A stretch of DNA of 64,000 nucleotides from Lysobacterales bacterium (GTDB taxonomy: Bacteria; Pseudomonadota; Gammaproteobacteria; Xanthomonadales; Xanthomonadaceae): the NCBI GenBank assembly GCA_019510125.1, contig JAEKKX010000008.1, forward strand, positions 124,001 through 188,000. Reading direction: 5' to 3'. Shown one piece after another: positions 17,273 to 27,264 of this stretch (positions are counted from its first letter, which is position 1; every line of letters begins with the position of its first letter). The notes beneath the pieces were generated by a model. It searched no databases and was not told the origin of the DNA. It was given only the letters and a program-made list of their open reading frames with translations. The position numbers and the translations under genes are program-made.

Positions 17273-20200
17273 ATGCGTCGATTCAACGTCTCCGAATGGG
17301 CGCTCGCGAACCGGGCGCTGGTGCTGTACGCCATGCTGCTGCTGGCGGTGATCGGCGCCTGGTCCTATCGCCATCTCGGCCAGTCCGAGGACCCGCCGTT
17401 CACCTTCAAGGTGATGGTGGTGCGCACCATGTGGCCCGGCGCCACCGCCGAGGACGTGGGCCGCGAGGTCACCGACCGGATCGAGAAGAAGCTGATGGAG
17501 ACCGGCGACTACGAGCGCATCGTCTCGTACTCGCGACCGGGCGAATCGCAGGTCATCTTCATGGCCCGCGATTCGATGGTCAGCCGCGAACTGCCGCAGT
17601 TGTGGTACCAGGTCCGCAAGAAGGTCGGCGACATCCGCCAGACCCTGCCGGAGGGCGTGGTCGGGCCGTTCTTCAACGACGAGTTCGGCGACACCTTCGG
17701 CAACATCTACGCGCTCACCGGCGACGGTTTCGACGATGCGCTGAAGAAGGACTACGCCGAACGCCTCGAGCTGCAGCTCCAGCGGGTGCCCGACGTGGCC
17801 AAGGTCGAACTCGTCGGCACCCAGGACGAGAAGATCTGGATCGAACTGTCGAACACCAAGCTCGCCACGTTCGGCGTGCCGCTGACCGCGGTGCAGGAGG
17901 CGCTGGCCGCGCAGAACGCGGTGACCCCGGCCGGTTTCTTCGAGACCCCGACCGACCGCGTCCAGTTGCGCGTCGACGGCGCGTTCCGCTCGGTGCAGGA
18001 GATCCGCGATTTCCCGATCCGCGCCGGAGACCGCACCCTGCGCCTGGGCGACATCGCCACGGTCACCCGCGGCTACGCCGACCCGGCGCAGCCGCGGATG
18101 CGCTACATGGGCAAGGACGCGATCGGGATCGCGGTCGCGATGAAGCCAGGCGGCGACATCCTCAAGCTGGGCGAGGCGCTGGAACAGGAAACCGGCATCC
18201 TGCAGCGGCAGTTGCCGGTGGGCCTGGAACTGCACCGCGTCGCCGACCAGCCCGCGGCCGTCCACGACTCGGTCGGCGAATTCGTGCGGGTGCTGGCCGA
18301 GGCGGTGATCATCGTGCTGCTGGTCAGCTTCTTCTCGCTGGGCTTGCGCACCGGACTGGTGGTGGCGGTGAGCATCCCGCTGGTGCTGGCGATGACCTTC
18401 GGCGCGATGCACTACTTCGGCATCGGCCTGCACAAGATCTCGCTGGGCGCGCTGGTGCTGGCGCTGGGCCTGCTGGTGGACGACGCGATCATCGCGGTGG
18501 AGATGATGGCGATCAAGATGGAGCAGGGCTTCTCGCGCATGCGCGCGGCGGCCTTCGCCTACGAGACCACCGCCTTCCCGATGCTCACCGGCACGCTGGT
18601 GACCGCAGCCGGGTTCCTGCCGATCGCGACCGCCGATTCCAGCACCGGCGAATACACCCGCTCGCTGTTCCAGGTGGTCACCCTGGCGCTGCTGGTGTCG
18701 TGGATCGCCGCGGTGCTGTTCATCCCGTACCTCGGCGACAAGATGCTGCCGGACCCGCACGCGGTCGCGAAGCCCGGTTCGCTGCCGGCCCGGGTGCGCG
18801 CGTTCCGCGAGCGCCTGGCCGATCGCTGGCCGCAGTACGCCGGGCTGCTCGCGCCGGCGCCGGTCGCGGACGCCCACGGCCACGATCCCTACGGCACCGC
18901 GTTCTACCGTCGCTTCCGGGCGCTGGTGCGCGCCTGCATCCGCCACCGCTGGCTGGTGATCGGCGCGACCCTCGCCGCGTTCGCGCTGTCGATCTTCCTG
19001 TTCCGCTACGTGCCGCAGCAGTTCTTCCCCGATTCCACCCGGCTGGAACTCATGGTCGACGTGGAGCTGGCCGAAGGCAGCTCGCTGACCGCGACCGCGG
19101 ACGCCGTGCATCGCATCGAACAGCGGCTGCAGGGCCGCAAGGACATCGACAACTACGTCGCCTACGTCGGCACCGGCTCGCCGCGGTTCTACCTGCCGCT
19201 GGACCAGCAGTTGCCGCAGACCCATTTCGCGCAGTTCGTGGTCCGCGCCAAGGACATCGCCGGGCGCGAGGCCCTGCGCGACTGGATGATGGGCGACCTC
19301 CGCCGCGAGTTCGCGCAGTTGCAACTGCGCGTGACCCGGCTGGAGAACGGGCCGCCGGTGGGCTATCCGGTGCAGTTCCGGGTATCCGGCGAGCACGTCG
19401 AACGGGTGCAGGCGCTCGCCCGGCGGGTGCTGGAGAAGGTCCGCGCCGACCCAGACGTGCTCAACGTCAACCTCGACTGGGACGAGCCGAGCAAGGTCGT
19501 GAAGCTGGTCATCGACCAGGATCGCGCCCGGGCCATGGGCGTGTCCTCGCAGCAGGTCGCGGCGTTCCTCGCCAGCGCGCTGTCCGGGCAGCACATCAGC
19601 ACCTACCGCGAGGACAACGAGTTGATCGAGATCCTGCTGCGCGGTCCGGCCGACGAACGCGCCCGGCTCGACCTGCTCGGCAGTCTCGCGGTGCCCACCG
19701 CCAACGGCGGCAGCGTGCCGGTGATGCAGATCGGGCACCTGGAATCGACGTTCGAGAACGGCGTGATCTGGCACCGCAACCGGCTGCCGACCGTGACCGT
19801 GCGCGCGGACATCGTCAACGGCCCGACGCCGCCGACGGTGGTGGCGCGGATCCTGCCGACGCTGGAGGAGATCCGGAAGGACCTGCCGGACGGCTACCTG
19901 CTGGAAACCGGCGGCACGGTCGAGGATTCGGCGCGCGGCCAGGATTCGATCAAGGCCGGCATGCCGCTGTTCGTGCTGGTGGTGGTGACCCTGCTGATGC
20001 TGCAGTTGCGCAGCTTCCCGCGGGTGCTGCTGGTGCTGTCCACCGCGCCGCTGGGCATCATCGGCGCGGCGACCTTCCTGCTGGTGTTCCGGGTGCCGTT
20101 CGGATTCGTGGCGATGCTCGGGGTGATCGCGCTGTCGGGCATGATCATGCGCAACTCGGTGATCCTGATCGACCAGATCGAGCAGGACATCCTCTCCGGG

Positions 20201-20443
20201 CACGACCGCTGGACCGCGATAGTCGAAGCCACCGTACGCCGCTTCCGGCCGATCGTGCTGACCGCGCTGGCCGCGATCCTGGCGATGATCCCGCTGTCGC
20301 GCAGCGCCTTCTTCGGGCCGATGGCGGTGGCGATCATGGGCGGCCTGATCGTCGCCACCGCGCTCACGCTGCTGTTCCTGCCGGCGCTGTACGCGGCCTG
20401 GTTCCGGGTGCGCCCGGACGAGGCTGGCGCCGCCAAGGCCTGA
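17273..20443 (+). CDS. RND family efflux pump permease
   Basis: A 1056-residue inner membrane proton antiporter with 12 predicted helices and two large periplasmic loops. Helix 4 carries the paired aspartates of the proton relay (GLLVDDAIIAVEMM); the C-terminal half has MLGVIALSGMIMRNSVILID. The N-terminus lacks the usual long HAE1 opening but matches AcrB-like pumps of the second type (NVSEWALANRALV). GGAGG lies 8 bp upstream of ATG 17273. Substrates are unknown. It forms one transcript with the adaptor and depends on an outer membrane channel encoded elsewhere. Confidence 0.93.
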   Translation: MRRFNVSEWALANRALVLYAMLLLAVIGAWSYRHLGQSEDPPFTFKVMVVRTMWPGATAEDVGREVTDRIEKKLMETGDYERIVSYSRPGESQVIFMARDSMVSRELPQLWYQVRKKVGDIRQTLPEGVVGPFFNDEFGDTFGNIYALTGDGFDDALKKDYAERLELQLQRVPDVAKVELVGTQDEKIWIELSNTKLATFGVPLTAVQEALAAQNAVTPAGFFETPTDRVQLRVDGAFRSVQEIRDFPIRAGDRTLRLGDIATVTRGYADPAQPRMRYMGKDAIGIAVAMKPGGDILKLGEALEQETGILQRQLPVGLELHRVADQPAAVHDSVGEFVRVLAEAVIIVLLVSFFSLGLRTGLVVAVSIPLVLAMTFGAMHYFGIGLHKISLGALVLALGLLVDDAIIAVEMMAIKMEQGFSRMRAAAFAYETTAFPMLTGTLVTAAGFLPIATADSSTGEYTRSLFQVVTLALLVSWIAAVLFIPYLGDKMLPDPHAVAKPGSLPARVRAFRERLADRWPQYAGLLAPAPVADAHGHDPYGTAFYRRFRALVRACIRHRWLVIGATLAAFALSIFLFRYVPQQFFPDSTRLELMVDVELAEGSSLTATADAVHRIEQRLQGRKDIDNYVAYVGTGSPRFYLPLDQQLPQTHFAQFVVRAKDIAGREALRDWMMGDLRREFAQLQLRVTRLENGPPVGYPVQFRVSGEHVERVQALARRVLEKVRADPDVLNVNLDWDEPSKVVKLVIDQDRARAMGVSSQQVAAFLASALSGQHISTYREDNELIEILLRGPADERARLDLLGSLAVPTANGGSVPVMQIGHLESTFENGVIWHRNRLPTVTVRADIVNGPTPPTVVARILPTLEEIRKDLPDGYLLETGGTVEDSARGQDSIKAGMPLFVLVVVTLLMLQLRSFPRVLLVLSTAPLGIIGAATFLLVFRVPFGFVAMLGVIALSGMIMRNSVILIDQIEQDILSGHDRWTAIVEATVRRFRPIVLTALAAILAMIPLSRSAFFGPMAVAIMGGLIVATALTLLFLPALYAAWFRVRPDEAGAAKA

Positions 20444-20445
20444 CG

Positions 20446-20514
20446 TTTTTTTCGCATCCGGGCCGCCCCGCGGCTCCCTCCCCCTCCCACCGCGGGCGGC
20501 CCGGGTCGCGAAAA
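20446..20514. repeat. Large imperfect hairpin downstream of the RND operon
   Basis: Arms TTTTCGC...GGGCCGCCC..GCGG and CCGC.GGGCGGCCC...GCGAAAA pair with two small bulges around a pyrimidine-rich loop. It begins 3 bp past the pump stop codon. A 3'-end processing or termination role is likely, but the T-run lies on the 5' side. Confidence 0.5.
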
Positions 20515-20591
20515 CCAGGCGGATTCGCCAAGCTCCGCTTAAGCGAGGACGCGCAGGCTGCCGTCATCTTCCCGATGAAAGGCGTCGCGCC

Positions 20592-20750
20592 ATGCATCCC
20601 GAACTCGCCCGTTTTCTCCGCCAGCTCGCGCGCGTGCTCGCCGTCTGCGGCCTGGTCATCGCCACTGCGGTGTTCGTGACCCTGCCGTGGAGTCTCGGTC
20701 GTTCGCCCGGCGCCGCCGGGGCGCCGGGGATCGAACGGCACATGACCTGA
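20592..20750 (+). CDS. Possible small single-pass membrane protein
   Basis: A 52-codon open frame starting MHPELARFLRQLARVLAVCG, followed by a hydrophobic stretch (VIATAVFVTLPWSL) that would form one membrane helix, then a short polar tail. GAAAGG lies 9 bp upstream of the ATG, and a 10-bp palindrome CGCTTAAGCG (20536-20545) lies in its leader. It is separate from the RND operon and convergent with thrC. No family is recognised and it may be spurious in this GC-rich sequence. Confidence 0.4.
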   Translation: MHPELARFLRQLARVLAVCGLVIATAVFVTLPWSLGRSPGAAGAPGIERHMT

Positions 20751-20844
20751 GCGCCGGCCCGCGACGCGGCGAGCGATCCGCAACCGGGCCGCGGCCGCGC
20801 CGCCGATCGAAGCCTCGGCCGACCGCGCTTCGGCCTGCCGCCGA

Positions 20845-22161
20845 TCAGCCGTCGAGCAGCCGCGCGCGCAGCGCCGCATCGTCGACGGCCAGCGGCTCGC
20901 CGTGCGCGGGGCGGGCCAGGCCTTCGGCCAGCGCCGGTGGCACCTCGACGGCATGGCCGACCAGCGGCTCGACGATGCTGTCGAACTTCGCCGGATGCGC
21001 GGTGGCGACCACCGCCCACGGCCGCGCGTCGCCGTCCGCGCGCAGGCGCTCGAGCACGTGCAGGCCGCAGGCGGTGTGCGGGCAGGGCACGACGCCGTGG
21101 CGCGCGGGCGCGGCGGCGATCGTTGCGCGGATCGTGGCGTCGTCCACGGCTTCGGCGCGCAGCGCGGCGCGCAGCGCGGCGTCGTCGGCGAACCAGTGGC
21201 GCAGGCGCTCGAAGTTGCTCGGCGCGCCGACGTCCATCGCGTTGGCGAGCGTGGCCTTCGTCGCCTCCGGTGCGTAGTCGCCGCCGGCGAAGAAGCGCGG
21301 CAACACGTCGTTGGCGTTGGTGGCGAGGACGATGTCGCCGATCGGGAACCCCATCCGCTGCGCCAGCAGCGCGGCCGCGGCGTTGCCGAGGTTGCCGGTG
21401 GGCACGATCAGGTCGAGCGCCTCGCCGCGGGCCGCGAAGAAGTTGCGCGCGGTGTGCGCGTAGTAGGCCACCTGCGGCAGCAGGCGGCCGAGGCTGATGC
21501 TGTTGGCCGAGGTCAGCGCCATGCGCTCGCGCAGGTCGCGATCCGAAAGCGCGGCCTTGGCCATGCGCTGGCAGTCGTCGAACGTGCCGGCGACGCGGAA
21601 CGTGCGCACGTTGTCGCCCCAGCATTCCAGCCCGTGGGCCTGGCGCGGCGAGACGCGACCGTCGGGATAGAGGATCACCACCGCGAAGCCGGGCCGGCGA
21701 TGGAACGCGCCGGCCACGGCCGCGCCGGTGTCGCCGGAAGTCGCGACCAGGATCGTGGTGGTCGGCGCGTCCGCCGCGCGCAGCGCCGACAGGCATTCGG
21801 CGAGGAAGCGCGCGGCGTAGTCCTTGAACGCGGCGGTGGGGCCGTGGAACAGCTCCAGCAGGAAATCGTCGCCGCCATCGTCATTGCCGTCGCCGCGCAG
21901 CGGGCGCAGCGGCGCGTCGAACGCGTACGCGCGCGCGCACAGCGCCGGCAGCGCCTCGCGCAGCGCCGAGTCCCCGAAGTACGGCGCCAGCGCCTGCGCC
22001 GCGGTGGCGGCGAGCGTTGGCGAGGCGGTGCGGGTGATCGCCGGATCGAGGACCGGGACGGTAGCGGGCACGTACAGACCGCCGTCCGGGGCGAGGCCGG
22101 CGATCAGCGCGGCGTCGATGCCGGTGGGCGGGGTGCCGCCGCGGGTGCTGACGAACCTCAT
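20845..22161 (-). CDS. thrC: Threonine synthase
   Basis: A 438-residue PLP enzyme that converts O-phosphohomoserine to threonine. The Schiff-base lysine is in [15 protein letters not shown], the phosphate-binding stretch is [11 protein letters not shown], and [12 protein letters not shown] follows. The N-terminus [12 protein letters not shown] is typical of the E. coli-type enzyme. It is the last gene of thrABC and overlaps the thrB stop by ATGA, so it is translationally coupled. Probably controlled by the thr attenuator upstream of thrA. Confidence 0.97.
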   Translation of the reverse strand: MRFVSTRGGTPPTGIDAALIAGLAPDGGLYVPATVPVLDPAITRTASPTLAATAAQALAPYFGDSALREALPALCARAYAFDAPLRPLRGDGNDDGGDDFLLELFHGPTAAFKDYAARFLAECLSALRAADAPTTTILVATSGDTGAAVAGAFHRRPGFAVVILYPDGRVSPRQAHGLECWGDNVRTFRVAGTFDDCQRMAKAALSDRDLRERMALTSANSISLGRLLPQVAYYAHTARNFFAARGEALDLIVPTGNLGNAAAALLAQRMGFPIGDIVLATNANDVLPRFFAGGDYAPEATKATLANAMDVGAPSNFERLRHWFADDAALRAALRAEAVDDATIRATIAAAPARHGVVPCPHTACGLHVLERLRADGDARPWAVVATAHPAKFDSIVEPLVGHAVEVPPALAEGLARPAHGEPLAVDDAALRARLLDG

Positions 22162-23102
22162 GCGGCGCGCTCCGGCAGCACGTCGGCGCGCGGCCCCGCG
22201 ACCGGCGACACGTGCGCGCGCGCCGCGTAGCCGGCGTCGGCGAACGCGGCGCGCATCGCCGGCGCGGCGGCGTCGGCCTGCGCCTTCGACGCGAACCACG
22301 CGAACACGCTCGGGCCGGCGCCGGAAATGCTCGCGCCCAGCGCGTCGTGGGCCAGCGCGGCGGCCTTCACCGCGTCGAAGCCGGGGATCAGCGGCGCGCG
22401 GCGAGGTTCGACCAGCCGGTCGTGCAGGCCGTCGCGGATCAGCGCGAGGTCGCCGCGCTGCAGGCCGGTGAGGAACAGCGCGAGGTGCGTGCTCTGTTCG
22501 ACGAACTGCGACAGCGGGTAGGGCGCGGCCAGCGCGGCGCGCGCGCGGCGCGTCTCCAGCACCTGGTCGGGATGCACGACCACGCAGTGCAGGCCCGCGG
22601 GCACCGCGAGCGGGATCATCCGGTCCAGCGTCGCCAGCACCACGCCGCCGAGCAGCATCGGCGCGACGTTGTCGCCGTGGGCGCTGCCGCTGGCGACCGA
22701 TTCGCCGGCCAGCGCGAACGGATACAGCGCGTCGCGCGACAGCGGCGCGTCGAGCAGCGCGTTCGCCGCGACCAGCGCGGCCACGCACGACGCCGCCGAG
22801 CCGCCGAGGCCGGAGCCCAGCGGGATGCCCTTTTCCAGCGTGACCTCGAATCCGAACGACAGCGCCCGCGCCTCGCGCAGCGCGATCAGCGCGCGGCCGG
22901 CGGTGTTGGCCTCGGCCGCGAGCGGCAGCGCATCGACCCCGGCCACGTCGCCGTGGATCGCGACGATGCGCACCTCCGGCGCGTCGATCCGGCGCACGCT
23001 GGCGATGTCGCGCGGGCCTTCGATCGCGTGGCCGAGCAGGTCGAAACCGACGCCGATGTTGCCGACGCTGGCGGGCGCGAACGCGCGGACCGCGCCGCTC
23101 AT
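22158..23102 (-). CDS. thrB: Homoserine kinase
   Basis: A 314-residue GHMP-family kinase that phosphorylates homoserine. The ATP loop is [17 protein letters not shown]; the N-terminal [16 protein letters not shown] and C-terminal [14 protein letters not shown] are family motifs. It overlaps thrA by ATGA upstream and thrC by ATGA downstream, giving strict translational coupling in the threonine operon. Confidence 0.97.
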   Translation of the reverse strand: MSGAVRAFAPASVGNIGVGFDLLGHAIEGPRDIASVRRIDAPEVRIVAIHGDVAGVDALPLAAEANTAGRALIALREARALSFGFEVTLEKGIPLGSGLGGSAASCVAALVAANALLDAPLSRDALYPFALAGESVASGSAHGDNVAPMLLGGVVLATLDRMIPLAVPAGLHCVVVHPDQVLETRRARAALAAPYPLSQFVEQSTHLALFLTGLQRGDLALIRDGLHDRLVEPRRAPLIPGFDAVKAAALAHDALGASISGAGPSVFAWFASKAQADAAAPAMRAAFADAGYAARAHVSPVAGPRADVLPERAA

Positions 23103-25645
23103 GCCGCGGCTCCCGCGGTGCGCGCGCCCAGGGTGGCCGCGATCGCCAGGATGTCGCCGAACACGCCGGCGGCGGTCACGTCGGCGCCCGCGCCCGGACC
23201 CTGCACCACCAGCGGGTTGTCGGCGTAGCGGCGGGTGCGGAACTGGATCAGGTTGTCGGTGAGCCGGCTGTGCAGGCTGGCGTGGCCGGCCTCGGGCATC
23301 GCCAGCCCGACCCGGGCGCGGCCGTCGGCGTCGAGCTGGGCGAGGTAGCGCAGGCCGCGGCCGGCGGCGCGCGCCGCGTCGAGCCGCGCCTGCATCGGCG
23401 CGTCGAGTTCGGGCAGGCGGGCCAGGAATTCCTCGCGCGACACGTCGCGCAGCGCTTCGGGCACCAGGCTTTCGATCTCGATGTCGGCCAGCGACAGGGT
23501 CGCGCCGGCCTCGCGCGCGAGGATCACCAGCTTGCGCGCGACGTCGGTGCCGCCGAGGTCGTCGCGCGGGTCCGGCTCGGTGTAGCCCAGCGCCTTCGCC
23601 TCGGCGACCAGGGTCGAGAACGGCACGCTGCCGTCGTAGCGGTTGAACAGCCACGCCAGCGTGCCCGAGAGCACGCCCTCGATGCCGGTCAGCGCGTCGC
23701 CGGTGTCGAGCAGCGAACGCAGGGTCGCGATCACCGGCAGGCCGGCGCCGACGGTGGCCTCGTAGCGGAACAGCGCGCCGTGCTGCTCGGCCTCGCGGAT
23801 CGCGAGGTAGCGGGCGCGGTCGCCGCTGCCGGCGTGCTTGCTCGGGGTGACCACGTGGATGCCGGCGGCCAGCCAGGCGGGGTAGTGCGCGGCGATCGCG
23901 TCGCTGCCGCTGCAGTCGACGATCAGCGCGTGCGGCAGGTGCTCGGCGCGGACGTGGGCGACGAAGCGGTCGAGGTCGAGCGGCTCGGCATGCTCGAGCG
24001 CCGCGTGCGCCTGCGCCGGATCGAGCCGGTCGGCCAGCGCCATCTTGCGGCTGGAGACCACCGCGCGCAGGCGCAGGTCGAGGCGGTGTTCGGCGCGGCG
24101 GCCGCCGGCGAAGCGCGGCATCGCCTCGGCGAGCTGCGCCAGCAGCGCGCGGCCGACGTTGCCCGGGCCGATCACGCCCACCGACAGCGTCGCCGGCGAC
24201 AGCCAGAAGGCGCTGTGCGCCGCGCGCAGGCCGCGCACGGCGTCGGCGTCGGCCACCGCGACCGAGATGTTGCGTTCGCTCGCGCCCTGGGCGATCGCGC
24301 GGATGTTCACCCGCGCACGGGCGAGGCCGGCGAACAGCCGCGCCGACACGCCCGGCTGGCCGACCATGCCGTCGCCGACCGCGGCGAGCACGGCGATGTC
24401 CGGCGTGATCTCCACGCCTTCGACCTGGCCGTCGGCGATGGCCTCGGCGAACGCCGCCTCGACCGCGGCGCATCCGCGCGCGGCCTGCGCCGCGGGCACG
24501 ATGCAGCAGATCGAGTGCTCGCTGGAGCCCTGCGAGATCATGGTCACCGACACGCTGGCGTCGCGCAGCGCGGCGAACATGCGCTCGGCGGTGCCGGGGA
24601 CGCCGATCAGGCCGGCGCCGGTGAGTTCGAGCACGGCCATCCCGCGGACCACGCTCAGGCCCTTGACCGGCGTTTCGTGGCTGGCCGGCGCATCGGCGGA
24701 GATGCGGGTGCCGGCGGCCGCGGGGTTGCGCGAATTGCGGATCACGATCGGCAGCCCGGCCTGCATCGCCGGCGCCATCGTCTGCGGATGCAGCACCTTG
24801 GCGCCGAAATACGCCAGTTCGCAGGCCTCGGCGTAGGACATCGCCGACAGGCAGACCGCGTCCGGCACCAGCCGCGGGTCGGCGCTGAGCACGCCGTCGA
24901 CGTCGGTCCAGATGGTCAGTTCGATCGCGTCGAACAGCACCGCGAAGATCGCGCCGGAGTAGTCGCTGCCGTTGCGGCCGAGGGTCGCCGGCCGGTCGTC
25001 GCCGTCGCGCGCCACGAAGCCGGTGACCACCACGTCGGCCTCGGGATGGCGCGCGCGCCACGCGGCGAAGCGTTCGCGGGTGCGCGGCCAGTCGACCGCC
25101 ACGCCGAGTTCGCCCGGATGCACCGACAGCACGTCGCGCGCGTCGAGCCGGGCCCAGCCCGCGGCCTCGCCGCCGAGCGCCGCCTGCAGCAGCCGCGACG
25201 ACCAGACTTCGCCCAGTCCCTGCACCGCGGCGAGGTCGTGCGCGGGCAGCGCGTCGCCGGCGCGCGCCTCCGCGAGCCGGGCGAGCAGCGCCGACAGTGC
25301 GGAGAATTCGGCGTCGAGCCAGCCGAGCGTGCCGTGCGCGTCCTGCGGATCGAGCCGGCGGGCCTCGGCGAAATGGCGATCGCGCAGCCGCGACCAGCCG
25401 TCCAGCCAGTCGGCATCGGCCGCCGCCGCGTGGGCGAGGGCGGTCAGCGCGTCGGTGACGCCCTGCATCGCCGAGACCACGACCGCGCGCGGCCCGGGCG
25501 CGTCGGCCAGCAGCGTGGCGACGTGGCGGAAGCGTTCGGCGTCGGCGACGCTGCTGCCGCCGAACTTGTGGGCGCGGTGGCGCGCCGGGGACGCCTCGGC
25601 GGCGGGGGATGCGGCGGCGAGATCCATGGGGGCGGGTGAATCCAT
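23099..25645 (-). CDS. thrA: Bifunctional aspartate kinase / homoserine dehydrogenase I
   Basis: An 848-residue two-headed enzyme. The aspartokinase domain (residues ~25-300) starts with [14 protein letters not shown]. Two ACT regulatory domains follow (~310-470). The homoserine dehydrogenase domain begins at [16 protein letters not shown] (~484) and carries the catalytic-domain stretch [14 protein letters not shown]. It catalyses the first and third steps from aspartate to threonine; by family, threonine inhibits it. ATG 25645 has GGAG close upstream; an internal ATG at 25627 is an alternative. The 25-residue Ala/Pro-rich N-terminal extension before the kinase is longer than in E. coli. Confidence 0.97.
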   Translation of the reverse strand: MDSPAPMDLAAASPAAEASPARHRAHKFGGSSVADAERFRHVATLLADAPGPRAVVVSAMQGVTDALTALAHAAAADADWLDGWSRLRDRHFAEARRLDPQDAHGTLGWLDAEFSALSALLARLAEARAGDALPAHDLAAVQGLGEVWSSRLLQAALGGEAAGWARLDARDVLSVHPGELGVAVDWPRTRERFAAWRARHPEADVVVTGFVARDGDDRPATLGRNGSDYSGAIFAVLFDAIELTIWTDVDGVLSADPRLVPDAVCLSAMSYAEACELAYFGAKVLHPQTMAPAMQAGLPIVIRNSRNPAAAGTRISADAPASHETPVKGLSVVRGMAVLELTGAGLIGVPGTAERMFAALRDASVSVTMISQGSSEHSICCIVPAAQAARGCAAVEAAFAEAIADGQVEGVEITPDIAVLAAVGDGMVGQPGVSARLFAGLARARVNIRAIAQGASERNISVAVADADAVRGLRAAHSAFWLSPATLSVGVIGPGNVGRALLAQLAEAMPRFAGGRRAEHRLDLRLRAVVSSRKMALADRLDPAQAHAALEHAEPLDLDRFVAHVRAEHLPHALIVDCSGSDAIAAHYPAWLAAGIHVVTPSKHAGSGDRARYLAIREAEQHGALFRYEATVGAGLPVIATLRSLLDTGDALTGIEGVLSGTLAWLFNRYDGSVPFSTLVAEAKALGYTEPDPRDDLGGTDVARKLVILAREAGATLSLADIEIESLVPEALRDVSREEFLARLPELDAPMQARLDAARAAGRGLRYLAQLDADGRARVGLAMPEAGHASLHSRLTDNLIQFRTRRYADNPLVVQGPGAGADVTAAGVFGDILAIAATLGARTAGAAA

Positions 25646-25692
25646 ATGAGGCTCCGGGTGGAGCCCCGCGTTCCGGAGTGCGCGGTGACCGT

Positions 25693-25718
25693 CCCCGCGC
25701 CCTTCGGAGGGTGCGGGG
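25693..25718 (-). terminator. thr attenuator hairpin
   Basis: On the transcribed (minus) strand CCCCGC-A-CCCT pairs with AGGG-C-GCGGGG around a 4-nt loop, between the leader-peptide stop and thrA. Its 5' arm contains CCCGCACC (plus-strand 25710-25717), the exact complement of GGTGCGGG at the end of the leader peptide gene (25757-25764), so two structures exclude each other. No strong U-tract follows the stem, so the exact termination mode is uncertain. Confidence 0.65.
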
Positions 25719-25734
25719 CGTGGGGTCGAAAGAG

Positions 25735-25881
25735 TCAGTCCGTCTCGCCGCCGCAGCCCGCACCACCGGTGGTGATACCGGTACCGGTCGTGCGGGTGGT
25801 GGTCGAGGTCGCGATCGACGCGGCGCCGCGTCCGCGCGGATGGCGGAAGGCGGCGACGGCGTGGACGGCGGCGAAGGACAT
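25735..25881 (-). CDS. thrL: thr operon leader peptide
   Basis: A 48-residue peptide whose C-terminal half is almost all threonine plus one regulatory isoleucine: [19 protein letters not shown], then AGCGGETD. The E. coli ThrL ending ITTGNGAG is closely similar. Ribosome stalling on this threonine run would signal low threonine (and isoleucine) and favour thrABC transcription. ATG 25881 is proposed; a frame from 25917 would begin inside the -35 hexamer. No Shine-Dalgarno sequence precedes the ATG. Confidence 0.82.
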   Translation of the reverse strand: MSFAAVHAVAAFRHPRGRGAASIATSTTTRTTGTGITTGGAGCGGETD

Positions 25882-25888
25882 CGGGCAG

Positions 25889-25917
25889 GTGTAAACGATC
25901 GGGTGGCGGGGCGTCAA
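25889..25917 (-). promoter_or_regulatory. Candidate thr operon promoter
   Basis: On the minus strand TTGACG (25917-25912), a 17-bp spacer, then TTACAC (25894-25889) as a weak -10. The leader ATG begins 7 nt after the -10, which puts the predicted transcription start at or next to the ATG. Confidence 0.5.
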
Positions 25918-25958
25918 ATGGTTTGTGGGTGCGGGCCGCGACGCCCCTTCCCTTTCCC

Positions 25959-26150
25959 GTAGGAGCGACGTCAGTCGCGACAGCCCTGTCGCGACATATG
26001 CGTCGCGACAGGGCTGCGTAGGAGCGACGTGAGTCGAGACAGGTGAGTCGCGACAGGGCTGCGTAGGAGCGACGTGAGTCGCGACAGGTGAGTCTCGACA
26101 GGGCTGCGGAAAGGGCTTCCGCGATTCGTCGCGACTGACGTCGCTCCTAC
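25959..26150. repeat. Cluster of GTAG-headed REP palindromes
   Basis: Three forward copies of a 23-bp element beginning GTAGGAGCGACGT (25959-25981, 26018-26040, 26063-26085) and one inverted copy (26128-26150) lie between the thr promoter and the end of leuB. A perfect 15-bp inverted repeat (25981-25995 with 26002-26016, loop ATATGC) sits between the first two, and fragments reading GTCGCGACAGG recur. The GTAG head resembles REP elements mobilised by RAYT transposases in Stenotrophomonas and relatives. Confidence 0.85.
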
Positions 26151-26181
26151 GGGGAAACGGCAGGGGCGGGCAGGCGGGGGC

Positions 26182-27264
26182 TCAGTCGCGCAGGGTCACC
26201 GCGACGCAGTCGATCTCCAGTCGCGCGATCACCGCCGCGGTCATCGCCTCGGTGCCGAGCGCGGCGCCGGCCGGGGCCAGGTCCGCGGTCAGGGCGCCGC
26301 CGTCGATCGCGTCGGCCACCGCCTTCTCGATGCACTGGGCCTCGGCCTCCAGTCCCAGCGAATGGCGCAGCAGCAGCGCCGCGCTGAGGATCGCGCCGCA
26401 GGGATTGGCGATGCCGCGCCCGGCGATGTCCGGCGCGGAGCCGTGGATCGGTTCGTACACCCCCAGCCGTCCCTCGCCCAGCGAGGCGGACGGCAGCAGG
26501 CCCATCGAGCCGGCGAGCATCGACGCCTCGTCGGTGAGGATGTCGCCGAACATGTTCTCGGTGACGACCACGTCGTAGTCGCGCGGGCGCGAGATCAGAT
26601 GCATCGCCATGCTGTCGACGAGCTGGTGCTCGAGCGTCACGTCGGGGAATTCGTCGCGGGCGACGCGGGTCGCGACCTCGCGCCACAGCCGCGAGGTCTC
26701 CAGCACGTTGGCCTTGTCGACCGAGACCACGTGCCTGCGGCGGCCGCGCGCCAGGGTGCAGGCGCGGCGGACCACGCGCTCGATCTCCGCGACCGAGTAT
26801 TCGCACAGGTCGCTGGCGCCGGCGTCGGTGCGGGTGCGCGCGCCGAAATACACGCCGCCGGTGAGTTCGCGGACCACGATCATGTCCACGCCGACCAGCA
26901 GGTGCGACTTGATCGGCGAAGCCGAGAGCGTGACCGGATGGGTGCGCACCGGGCGCAGGTTGGCGTACAGGCCGAGCGCCTTGCGCAGGCGCAGCAGGCC
27001 CTGCTCCGGGCGCACCGCGCCGGTGCCCCATTTCGGGCCGCCGACCGCGCCCAGCAGCACCGCGTCGGCGCGGCGGCAGGCCTCGAGGGTGGCGTCGGAG
27101 ATCGGCGCGCCCTCGGCGTCGATCGCGGCGCCGCCGATCGGGCGGGTGTCGAAGCGGAAGTCGTGGCCGTAGCGGCGGCCGGCGGCCTGCAGCACGGCCA
27201 CCGCCGCGGCGGTGACCTCCGGACCGATGCCGTCGCCGGGCAGGAGGACGATGTCAGCGCGCAT
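26182..27264 (-). CDS. leuB: 3-isopropylmalate dehydrogenase
   Basis: A 360-residue NAD-dependent decarboxylating dehydrogenase of leucine synthesis. It opens [20 protein letters not shown]. The substrate-binding arginines lie in LYANLRPVR and [12 protein letters not shown], the catalytic lysine in [12 protein letters not shown], and the metal-binding stretch is [15 protein letters not shown]-terminal [12 protein letters not shown] contacts NAD. ATG 27264 was preferred to 27273 because GAAGG lies 8 bp before it. It overlaps the leuD end by 11 bp and is the last gene of the ilv-leu cluster. Confidence 0.97.
   Translation of the reverse strand: MRADIVLLPGDGIGPEVTAAAVAVLQAAGRRYGHDFRFDTRPIGGAAIDAEGAPISDATLEACRRADAVLLGAVGGPKWGTGAVRPEQGLLRLRKALGLYANLRPVRTHPVTLSASPIKSHLLVGVDMIVVRELTGGVYFGARTRTDAGASDLCEYSVAEIERVVRRACTLARGRRRHVVSVDKANVLETSRLWREVATRVARDEFPDVTLEHQLVDSMAMHLISRPRDYDVVVTENMFGDILTDEASMLAGSMGLLPSASLGEGRLGVYEPIHGSAPDIAGRGIANPCGAILSAALLLRHSLGLEAEAQCIEKAVADAIDGGALTADLAPAGAALGTEAMTAAVIARLEIDCVAVTLRD

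Noticed and set aside
17105-20203. Very long minus-strand open frame opposite the RND pump gene
   Set aside because: It mirrors the codon structure of the real pump gene; in GC-rich DNA the opposite strand often stays open. The protein is rich in His, Arg and Gln with no domain.
25959-26150. The REP cluster as a CRISPR array
   Set aside because: Only four copies with unequal, non-unique spacers, internal palindromes, inverted orientation and no cas genes.
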